From Delphinapterus leucas (taxonomy: Eukaryota > Chordata > Mammalia > Artiodactyla > Monodontidae): a DNA stretch of 64,000 nucleotides. The notes beneath the pieces are model-generated. The model searched no databases. It was not told the origin of the DNA and was given only the letters and a program-made list of their open reading frames with translations. Location of the stretch: NCBI RefSeq assembly GCF_002288925.2, contig NW_022098045.1:7059218-7123217 (forward strand). Direction: 5' to 3'. The position numbers and the translations under genes were made by a program. Shown here one piece after another: positions 1-10,358 of the stretch. Each line of letters starts with the position of its first letter. The first letter of the stretch is position 1.

Positions 1-114
1 TAACCATCGACTATGAGGCCAGGTGCCTCCCCGCCCCCCTCAAGCCTGATGATAAAGAACTGCCCTTACATCTTCCTCTAAGGGAACTGCCACGAGTGAT
101 CTGTAATGCTTTGT
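1..114 (+). CDS. BMP2K: BMP2K penultimate coding exon (3' part, cut by window edge)
   Basis: An open frame (codons starting at position 3) reads from the window edge to a TAG at 117-119. It encodes a proline/leucine-rich peptide that includes LPLHLPLRELPRVI and looks coding rather than intronic. Two GT donors keep the phase required by the next exon, which needs one leading base. One lies after base 102 (T|GTAATG) and the other after base 114 (T|GTTAGT). Either creates a cysteine codon at the junction and continues into SPEKK of the terminal exon. I give the longer end because GTTAGT fits the donor consensus better. If unspliced, the frame stops at 117-119, which would give a short isoform. 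The exon assignment is inference from frame, phase and position next to the certain BMP2K exon. The upstream boundary is outside the window. Confidence 0.55.
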
Positions 115-191
115 GTTAGTACATAATGTTTACTGCAAATGGTTTTTGAAATGCATTGGAATGATATAATAATTTTTCTTTGAATTTGCAG

Positions 192-1609
192 GTTCTCCTG
201 AAAAGAAAGTTGAACATTCATCCATGAATCAAGAAAATAGCACTGGAAACCCTATCAAGAATACAAAAGCAAGCCCAGTATCTAAAGACCACCGGACTGG
301 AAAGAAAGCCTCAGAGAATTCATCAGCACACGGTCAACTGCAGGAGGGGAATGATGAATCTGAGAGTGATTTTGAATCAGACCCCCCTTCTCCTAAGAGC
401 AGCGAAGAGGAAGAGCAAGAGGATGAAGAAGTTCTTCAGGGAGAACAAGGAGATTTTAACGATGACGATACTGAGCCGGAAAATCTGGGTCACAGGCCTC
501 TGCTTATGGATTCTGAAGATGAGGAAGAAGAAGAGAAACACAGCTCCGATTCGGATTACGAGCAGGCCAAAGCCAAGTATAGCGACGCCAGCGCGGTCTA
601 CAGAGACACATCTGGCAGCGGGGCGATCCAGGATCCTAGTGCAGCAGTCCTCACGCCCACCCAGTTACCCTCGGACGTCGGGGCGGGGACTCCCAGACCG
701 GAGTTTGATGTCTTTGGCGCCGTCCCCTTCTTTGCTGCGCGTGCTCAACAGCCCCGCCAAGGGGAGCCGGAGAAGGACCCCTCCCCCGAGAGCCGGCTTC
801 CCGCCGTGGGGCTGGAGCCCGAGGAGTTCGATGTCTTCACCAAGGCGCCCTTCAGCAGGAAGGTGCCCGTGCCCGACGCGCCTGCGCTCCCCGCTCGTCC
901 TCAGTGTGTGGATATATTTGGCTCCACTCCGTTCCAGCCCTTGCCCACATCAGCAAGTAAAAGCGACAGCAACGAGGACCTTTTTGGGCTGGTGCCCTTT
1001 GAGGAGATAACCGGCAGTCAGCAGCAAAAAGTCAAGCAGCGCAGCTTGCAGAAACTGTCCTCCCGCCAGAGGCGCACGAAGCAGGAGGCGGCCAAGAGTA
1101 ACGGGAAGCGGCACCACGGCACGCCCACCGGTGCCAAAAAGCCGGCCAAGCCCGCCTACCGCACCCCAGAGAGGGCCCGCAGGCACAAGAGGGTGGGCCG
1201 CCGGGACTCCCAGAGCAGCAATGAATTTCTGACCATCTCGGACTCCAAGGAGAACATCAGCGTTGCCCTGACCGACGGGAAGGACAGAGGGCACGTCCTG
1301 CAAGCCGATGAGGGTCTGTTGGACCCCTTTGGGGCCAAGCCGTTCCACCCTCCGGACCTGCCGTGGCACCCCCCGCATCAGGGCCTGAGCGACATCCGTG
1401 CCGACCACAACCCCGTCCTGCCCGGGCGGCCCAGGCCGAATTCACTCCACGGGTCGTTCCCCGGGGCAGATGCGTTGAAAATGGATGATTTTGGTGCCGT
1501 GCCCTTTACAGAACTCGTGGTGCAAAGCGTCACCTCACATCAGTCCCAACAGGCCCAGCCAGTCGAATTGGACCCATTCGGTGCTGCTCCGTTTCCTTCT
1601 AAACAGTAG
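192..1609 (+). CDS. BMP2K: BMP2K terminal coding exon (BMP-2-inducible kinase, C-terminal tail)
   Basis: This is the last coding exon of the long isoform of BMP-2-inducible kinase (BIKE), an AAK1/NAK-family Ser/Thr kinase linked to clathrin adaptor AP-2. The exon begins after a CAG acceptor at 189-191. Two bases complete the upstream codon, then the frame runs to TAG at 1607-1609. The kinase domain lies upstream of the window. The visible tail, numbered from the Met at 224, has an acidic Ser/Glu/Asp-rich stretch (about residues 43-115), a basic Arg/Lys-rich segment (about 270-330), and seven spaced F-containing motifs ending in PF. The motifs include FDVFGAVPF (~161), DLFGLVPF (~252), LDPFGAKPF (~366) and LDPFGAAPF (~449). 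Such DPF/F-rich motifs in this family bind endocytic adaptors. The C-terminus DPFGAAPFPSKQ is diagnostic. The Met at 224 is internal, not the start codon. The exon is GC-rich compared with its surroundings. Confidence 0.96.
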
Positions 1610-1760
1610 ATAACTTCTGACTCTTGTTATTAACTCCTGTTTCAAAGAAAAAAGTATGAATAGTTTTATGAATTTGAAAGAAAATTTATTTGTATAGCTC
1701 TTTATATCATTCATTCTTACAGGTCAATCAGAATAGGTGATTTTTAAATAAACCAAATAG
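1610..1760 (+). promoter_or_regulatory. BMP2K: BMP2K proximal 3' UTR and first candidate poly(A) signal
   Basis: The 3' UTR starts directly after the TAG stop. The first canonical AATAAA on this strand is at 1747-1752, about 140 bases downstream of the stop. Further AATAAA hexamers lie at 2633-2638, 5638-5643 and 5943-5948, so the true end of the transcript cannot be chosen from sequence alone. Confidence 0.4.
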
Positions 1761-4709
1761 AAAAAGGAAGTATCTGCACAGGGTAGCAACTCCACGTCTC
1801 TTCCACGCAGGAGCAAAGGGAGTGAAATGGCAAGCTCTAACCTGGGGTTTCAGCTGCAGACGTGAAGGCACAGAAATCCAGGGAAAGCGTGTGGGCCCTT
1901 TCCAGTCGTGTAGTCCCTGAAAAGGGACTGGAAAGCTGCAGCTTTATTTTTATAACAGAATGTCACTTTTGTGTGTGTATCTGAGGCTCATTCCAGAATC
2001 CAGCATTTAAAACTAAGGTAGGTTGTGCATACACAAGTTGCATTTGTGGATTTTTTTTTTTTTTAAGGTCTCTTCTAATTTCCACATTGGGGAAAAAAAA
2101 AATCCACTTCTCATAAAGAATGAGAAAGTTATTATCTGGAGAGTGCAGAGATTTTAGTCCTTACACCTTTCTCTACAAAGCGGAGCCAGAGGTCACTGAC
2201 TGTTGTGCCTAAAACTGTTTCATTTAAAAAAACAAGTGCCATTAATATGGAATATCTATGTAGACACCTTGAACAAAAACTAAAGATAGATATCTGACAG
2301 GTGGAAAAACGTAGAGAAAAAAATGATACAAAGAAAAAACCACTCTACTTCAGGAACACTTTATGTTCTGGTTTCGAATGGCTTCTTGCTCAAAATTTAT
2401 CATGTCCCTAGTAAAGCAGATTATTGGAAGAACTGGGAGTGAGGACAAGGGTCATATAGAAATTTTATTTTAGGGAAAAATATGTAGCTAAAACCCTGAG
2501 TTTTTGAGACGTTTACAATGTAAAATCATGTTGCATTTAATAATGCGCTTTATTAAATTACCACCTTCGCCAACTATTCCCCAAGTCATGAGCAGCAATT
2601 TCTGAGTTAGGTCTGGAGGGTGGAGTAGTTTTAATAAAGTGCACAGAACAGCGAAACCCACAAAGCCTTACCGGCAGGACTCGCGCATCCTGCCGCAAAT
2701 ACCTCTGCACTAGTAACACGAGATCTGAGAGTGGCTGTGAGGTGTCAGATGACCAGGGGCTAGCATCTCCACTCTTGCTAGTTAGCTGACTGTGTCTTTA
2801 GTGAAAAGAACCCAGCTACCAAATTGCCTTTTTTTTTTAACATCACAAATCCTAATTAGAAACTTGAGGTTTTATAGAAGTTGTTTAATAAGATAGAAAT
2901 CACGTCTATGAATTAATGTGAATAGAGTATCTGTGCTTCCTGTGTCTCCAACTATTTTAAGTTATAATTAACTGTCCTTCCCTATCAAATTAACATTTAG
3001 AGGTTTCTAGAACCATTAAAGCTATTTACAGAAAAAGGGTGAAAACTCTTTTCAACTGGCACTCACTCTCCTCGATTGCTCTATTTTAAGTTAACTCTCT
3101 TTGAGCCCAATTAAAATGTATTTTATGAGTAATCTTAATAGAATCTCTTAATTATAGTGCCCCAGTTGGGTTGAGCTATTTGCCTGTTTTTTCACAGTTC
3201 TAAATTTGGGAAGAAGCAAAGTATATGTAACTAACTAAACCATCTATTTTTTTTATTGCTTCTCTCTTTTTTATGTTTTAAATCAGATACAGCTTTTGTG
3301 GACAAAGGGGGAAGCAGTATGTGAATCAGAGTGAAGCAGAGGCAGACCAAGCATGACATTCATTACTGCTTAAAAGCTATACTTTTAGAGCCCAAGTGCA
3401 CCAGTTACTTGTCCTTGTGCCAAAGGCAAATATTATGTTTGCACCTTTTTTTTTTTCTTTCTGATTCTCAGGTTGATTAATACTGCTAATGCAAATGCTC
3501 AAGTAGATGTGCTTGAAAACTTTACAAAGTAGATTCGAGTGATACTTTCTTTTAAAAGTGAAGAGTTGATGATTACGCATAGTAAATTCATGAACTACAG
3601 TAGGTTTGTATCAAACAGAATCTGTTTTTTAATGAAATCTGTTGGTTGATGTATACACAGTATGCTTCTTTGACTATTTTAGTCCTTAGCCTTGGTCTCT
3701 GCTAGACCTCATGAGTTTCTTAATTTAGAAGGCGTAGAGATGAACTAGTATGGTTTCCTTGGGATGTAAACATGAAATAACCTAGAGTCTGTCTGATACC
3801 AAGGCCTTGCTTACAGTTGTTTTTCAATACACTGAATAATTTTAAATGATTTAGATACTGATAGACACTTTGGCTTATAATGCTGGATAAATCCTAAGGA
3901 AACACTTTGACACTGTTTAAAATATTTACCTTCTTATGTTTATTATAGCACAGCCCAGTGACTTTTCTCTTGAGATTATGGCTCAGAAGAGACATTTAGG
4001 ACTTAATAGGGGACCCAGTGGGAGAGAAATGGGGAGATTCCTTTGTGTTGAAGTAGAGGCATTTTCCCAAGGAGTACAGGATTAGGGTTGCTTTCCATTT
4101 CCCATCATGTTTTCCCACTACTGTTAGGGTGTAAGTCACTCCACACAGCTGATGCCCAGGTAATTCCCTTATGAGAATGATGAGAATAAAGCTCACAAGA
4201 CGTGTGAAAGAGCTTAACGCATACTTGGTACACAGCACTCAGTAAAAGCTTGGCTCTACTGTGGGATGGTCCAATTCTTGCTTAAGGAAGGAAAGTTGAA
4301 AAGAAATCATGTTCGTATTAATCAGTTGTCTTCTGTGCTGCTTTAGCATGTAAAGTAGTCATAACTCTAAACCTGTAATACTTGAACATCACTAAGGGAA
4401 GTAAGATATTATGAAGCTAGCAAAAGTCTGAGGCCAAAGTTATTTCTGTCCTAACAGCTTTAATAATGCTTATTGATTTTGAATCACCTTTTTAAAAGTG
4501 GACCATTTGCTTATTTTAATATTATCACTTCAGCAAAAAAAATGTTAGTGTTAAAAAGATCAGTTTTTATGGCACTGAGGAATGTATCTGCTAAGACACA
4601 AAAGTTGCTTGGTATAGATATTAGGCAGAGGAGGAGAGGTTTAACTGACTAGAATGTTGATTCAGAAGTATACATCGGGAAAGTGTGATTCTTCCACTGA
4701 CGCGCCCCA

Positions 4710-4743
<34 letters not shown>

Positions 4744-7629
4744 TGTGTACGTGGACACAGTTATGACATTATTTGGAATTGTAGATAGAAGCAGCTTTTG
4801 ATCCTACCCTGTTTATTGTTTGACAGTGATAGACTGCTGTCCTCATCTTGCTGGTGGGAAATACTAAGGTGGAGCCCCCTCCTCTACTCTGGTGTTCATC
4901 AGGCAGAGTAGTCTTCTTCCTACTATCCAGCCTCTCTGCTTGGTTTATTTTAGGTTGTGGTACTTCATACCAGCATTGCTAGAAGGTACACGTGTATTAG
5001 TATCACTAGTTCTGAGGAGTTTGGGTACATTTGTTTTAATATATATAGAATGTGCAGTAAACATTTTCTTCCTTTTTTTTTTCTTTTTTTTTTTTAGCAA
5101 AATTACGCATCATTTTAGGTCCAATGTTGAGATGACAGATCTACTGTGAGAATAACATAATGATAGTTTATTTGAAAACTTTTATACACAGTGGTGTTTC
5201 TATATTAGGGTAAATATATAGACGCACACATGCTTGTACATGTTACACCTCTCTACTGTGGAGTTAATGTGAATTTTTAAATTTTAAATGGAATTGCAAC
5301 CACAATCATTACTAAAGGAACATTCACTCCTGGTGAGGGTTTACAAAAGCCACTAAAAGAATAAGGTAGACAGATGAAAATGCAAACGGCCATCATTTGG
5401 GGTTATTTTTATTTAAAAATTTATTGTACTACTTTTAAAAGAGAATTGTTTTTATTCCTATGCCCTTTTTGTGATTGAAAAGTCATCTAATAGTAAGCAG
5501 AATAGTAATAGTAAGCTACTTTTTAATTGCTGGCAAACAGCTTTAAGTGCACTTTCTTTGATTACACTTCCATTTTTTGTTAAACTTGAATTTTCTGAAG
5601 CCTTTTATGTACCACTAAGCAAATAACTTTAACTTTTAATAAACCTGATTTACATCTTTATTATATTTCTAATTGTTGAAAACATACTTTCTAAAGTAAG
5701 TTAACTTCAGTCCTCACATACAGCTGGAAAACTGTTATGAGACAGAATCAGTTGCTTTTTTTTTTTTTCTTCCTATATCTAATTAAGCACTAACTGATTT
5801 TAGTACTATATTGCCTTTACATTGCTTATTCTTACTGACTGAATCCTGTCCCTCATTCACTTTGTTCTGTTTGAAATTTAAAGTTATTTTCTTACTGTAT
5901 TTATCATACCTACTGTTTTAATAATCTGCTTTCTTTAAATGCAATAAATCCCCAATGGATTGCATATTCTTTATAATCAGTGACTTCAGAGTTCTTCATT
6001 ATTTGTCATCTTATTAAAAGTTTTGGATGCAAACCTCTAGTCAGTTCTTTCATTTACACCACAGACACTAAGCACCTATTATGCAGCAGCTCATGGAATA
6101 GAAACATGAGTAAGATTAGGTCTCTCTTCTAAGGGGCTCACAGTTTTGGATTTAAGTAAGCAAACACATTTTGACCTGGCATTTATACTACAAAAACAAT
6201 AACACAACTTGTTCAGGGATTACAATTACTGATACTTACAATGATGAAGGTATGGCAAAAACATAAGACTTTGAAGTACCTTTTGAATGTTGAATGTTGG
6301 CATAGTTTTTGCATTACATATGATTTATTTTTTAAACTCTTTAAAAACTGGTGACGTTTTAACTGTTAAACAATATTTAGTTTTTTTAAATACTGTAGTC
6401 CTTGATTATGTCAGAAAAGAGGCTTTGGCATGTTAAAGAGAAAACTGTTTATTGGATTGATGGACTAAGTTTGGCGTCAGGATTGCAATATTATCTTAAT
6501 GTATTATTCCACAAACTGGAGTTTTAGATTGGTGGCTTGTGGAAAGATTCAACTTATTTGTTTGTTAGAAATGAACTTTTGTTTTTTCGGAAGTAGTAAC
6601 ATTTACCTAAAGTTATGTGGAAAAATAAGGGCTTTGTTTCTTTTTAATAAATGGTACAAAGGAGCAAAATATCTGATGGTAAAGGTTATCTAAAAAGAAC
6701 AGTGTGGGATGTGCCACTGTTCAAGTTCAGTTATAGTTAACTTCTTCTTTCGAGAAGAATATATGCTGCAGTTAGAGCTGTTTATTTTGCGTAAGTACAT
6801 CCCTTTTTAAGGAAGTCCAGCTCCAGCATCATATGTAAGATGCAGTTAATACTCTCCTGTTGAAAGCATGAGCTTTTGAAGTTTTATTTGTTGCACATTT
6901 AAAAAGGTGATTGATTGATAGTTCACTTTTGCTTTAGATAGTTGGCAGTACTGAATTTACACGTGTGTTCTGCAGTGTTTTTGATCCCGGGTTTGCAGAG
7001 CATGACTAGACCTTGGTGGCTATCATTCCTGTCCTCTTAAGGATGGCCGTTTCACTGTTCATAAGAGACCCCCACTGTTGCTACCTCTCCTTTCTAAAAA
7101 TGTTTTCTCAAAGGTAGTTTCAGTTTTGGATCATTCTCCCGCTATCCTACTAAGGAATTACGGTAGAGAATTTCAGGGGACGTTAGTACCCAATAGCATC
7201 CGTAGCTCTTTTCAGTGTAAACACAGTTATTGTGAAAATGCATGTAAAAGACACTTCTGCCCCTCCCCTAATAGCTGAGCTGATTCTTCACTGCACACAC
7301 TTCGGCAGGGGTAAAATTACCCGGAATGATGATTACAAGCGAATACAGACCTACTCAGCTCAGCAGGAATCCAGAAATGCAGGCTTTGCCCCTTGATATT
7401 TAATGCAGGGCAAAGGATATCTCTAGGTAGGTACCTGCCAAATGGAGAGTTGTACAGCTTTATGCCAGTCAATCACAATCTTCAAATCGGTTACTCTGTC
7501 CAGGCGGGATGCCTTTAAGATGTGACACACATTCCCTGAAGCTTCATTCCTGATTCTAAAATATGATTGTGAAGCTGTTATGTATTATAAAGAATGACAA
7601 GCAGCACTTAACATATTTAGTAAACCCAG
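1761..7629. other. BMP2K-PAQR3 convergent interval, no coding gene seen
   Basis: This AT-rich stretch follows the first BMP2K poly(A) candidate and precedes the distal PAQR3 poly(A) candidate. It may be long 3' UTR of BMP2K, intergenic DNA, or both. Open frames here are short, lack family resemblance and are taken as chance. A GT microsatellite (4713-4740) and a weak old interspersed repeat around 6050-6170 are the only structured elements I noticed. Confidence 0.5.
4713..4740. repeat. (GT)14 microsatellite
   Basis: An uninterrupted run of 14 GT dinucleotides is followed by a decayed extension (ACGTGTGTACGTGG). Confidence 0.97.
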
Positions 7630-10215
7630 TTTATTTACATAATACATATTTTGCCATGCAGCTCATGAACCGCACTCAGTGTAACAAGAAAGACAAGCAC
7701 TATCTTGCTATTTGAAAGTGGTTTTATATAGAAAGATAATTCTCTTAGATGAATTAACTACAACCTTACAAATCACTATAGACAATTTAAAACAGCCATG
7801 AATGATTTTAAAATGTAAATCTGTAGGTAAAGAGCTTTTATAGTTTACACACTGGTAAAATTAAAACCAGTCTTTTTTAGTACTGTAGCTGAATAGTGTA
7901 CTTTTAATCTTATTTTTTTAATAAATCTACAAAACAAAAATAAATACACGTTATTACAAGGCTCAGATTCATAGGCAATTTTTAAATATTCTTTAATGTT
8001 AACAACGTCTTAAAAATTTTGCCAGTAGTGATGTGCACACAGTAGGTGGTCAATAAATGCTGATATACAGAAGTGTTTATAGTTGACAGCAATCCACATT
8101 CATTCATTCATTCCCTAATAAGTACATTATAGTAAAGATAAAAAGAACTTTCTTACAATATTTAATATTTTCATAAAAAGATGAATGAAATGTTTACATG
8201 GTATAATTTAGTTCTCCTTTACAGTCAGACCTGTATGCTTTTCAAATTCAAGAACAGTCTTAAAGTATGGTCTTTTTATCGATTAATTCAGATGGCAAGT
8301 ATTAAATAATTCATACACTATAACAAAAAATAAGACTATTTCTAAAAATGAAAAGAAAATGAAATTTAAAGTTCAATATGTTTTTATTTTGAGAAGATTT
8401 TATAATAAAAAAATGGCACCAGACCTAAAATAACTAGACTTCTCCTTCTTTTTTATATTAATTATAACTATGCAGTATATCCTGTTTGACCAAAATGACA
8501 AAATATCTGTTTAAAAGCAATAATACCATGTAAGCCAATAAGGGATGCTTTAGGGAAAATATATCCTATTATCATTTCACCAAAATCTTCTTTCACTTAA
8601 CATATGAATCAAATTTCTGGCCCTATGAGGTAAAATGGCCATTTTCAAAGTGGCGTTCCATCATAATAAGGGGTATAATGTGGTGTGCCCTTAGCCTACT
8701 GGGGGAGAATTCTCCTTGCTGAGATACTAGAATGGGGAATTCATATTCCAAAAACACTACACTGAAAAGAAATACAAAATTTTACAGATGCATAAACTGA
8801 GGCACATTAACTTAACATTCCAAATATCAGATGTATAAATGACATTTTGGGAATAAGCTTCACCATCAGTCAACACCTCCTGATACTTAGAAATTCCAAT
8901 GTTCTGAAGATACACCAGTATTTAAAGCAGTTCATGTCAACCCATTAAGAAACTTGGGTAATATTTTATATTCCAATAAACAACATGTTTTTATGAATGA
9001 CTGCTTTATGGGATTTAACTTATGCATATGAAAAGACCAGAGAACAAGAGTGCTATGTTGTATGATGGGGCAGCGAGATCTGTTTTTTAAGTATATACAA
9101 TGCAGTTTCAGGCCCAAATATTAGATAGTGTATATCAATACTGTGAGTTATCAGTGCAATACTAACTAACACATGCATAGACAGAGAAAGACCAGAGCAC
9201 AGGTGAATAATCATGTCATCGACTGGGGCATCTGCATGACTTTGTTCTAAGGCTTAAGGTTCATTTCAGGGTCAAGAACTGGGCCATCTGGATTCTATGC
9301 CCTTGAAAGTAGCACCCATGTACCTGGGAACCCCTATTACCAGGAACTTTAAGACTGCAAACTCAAGAGAAGTGAAAAGTCTTCTGTGGTAGGAATTTTG
9401 GAACCCCAAATCTACCGTCTACCGCCAAGAGCTCAATTATTATATGGAATTAAATAATATTTGAAATTGAAAAGATTAAATGGCTAATAGCTTGGTTATT
9501 AGACCACAGAATTTGTTGCCTGGTCATGTAATCGGTTCTTAACATGACTTTTACCTGATGGGAAATGACGATGCACGTTCTTTTTCCCTTTCTCAATGCC
9601 TCTCTCAACTTAAAGGAGAAGGTGTTTAAAGTTTTTGTTCTAGCAAACTAAAAAATCCAATGTTCCTAGGGAGAAGAGAACCTACAGCTGAAGGAAATAC
9701 CATCTTAAGTGCCGGTTTCTCACAAACCATCCATTGACAGGCTAGTGATTACTCAAAGTCAACATCAGCTTGTGACAGGCTATCGCAAACCTTGCCTTGA
9801 TCAGGCACTTAAACTTGATCATCTAGTCTAAGTATCTCCTATTAAAGGAATCGCACACGAGGACTCCATTTTATAATGGAGGTGAGCCCTTCCTAAGGAA
9901 GTTAAGCTGGTGTTCAGTAAAAGGAGCACTATTTCTACACTGGCTTCACATTCATTGTCATTCAGATGTTTGTTATGAATGCCAACTAATTTTCACCTTC
10001 TGTACAAGCAGCAAATTAGTAGTCTTAAGGGCCCATAAAACAGTTACTCTTACAGATCCCCAAGTATATTTTTCCATTTTTATAAAGTATTACTCATGAT
10101 ATATCAAACCAGAGGGAAAAGGAAAAACTAATGGGAATCTTAGAAATAGTGGGGTATACAACTCCCCGTTATATATTGCTTAATAACTGAATACACCAGG
10201 TGGCCATACCTGAAT
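7630..10215 (-). promoter_or_regulatory. PAQR3: PAQR3 3' UTR with candidate poly(A) signals
   Basis: This lies directly downstream of the PAQR3 stop on the minus strand. Minus-strand AATAAA hexamers (TTTATT on +) occur at 8383-8388 and 7630-7635, which would give 3' UTRs of about 1.8 or 2.6 kb. The sequence is AT-rich and has no obvious recent repeat insertion, consistent with UTR. The extent is inference and needs transcript data. Confidence 0.4.
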
Positions 10216-10358
10216 TCACAAATGTGAAACATAGTCAGGACAAGGCTTGCTATGTCTGTACTGCATGACATATACTGTTGACTGATGCCACCAATATAAC
10301 ATCACTACTGCAAGGACATGCCATATTTGGTGGCTTGATCCGAGGTAGTTTAGTTGTC
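10216..10358 (-). CDS. PAQR3: PAQR3 coding exon 6 (terminal)
   Basis: This exon is 143 bases including the stop, after acceptor CCTTCCAG. It encodes residues 265-311 and contains SSHQIWHVLAV with the two conserved histidines (H274, H278) of the last PAQR block. The hydrophilic C-terminus ends DYVSHL. Confidence 0.96.

Noticed and set aside
351..1010. 219-codon plus-strand open frame within BMP2K
   Set aside because: It is an alternate-frame shadow of the certain BMP2K terminal exon. The GC-rich, low-complexity coding sequence suppresses stops in other frames.
950..1408. 152-codon minus-strand open frame opposite BMP2K
   Set aside because: Antisense shadow of the GC-rich coding exon, with no family resemblance.
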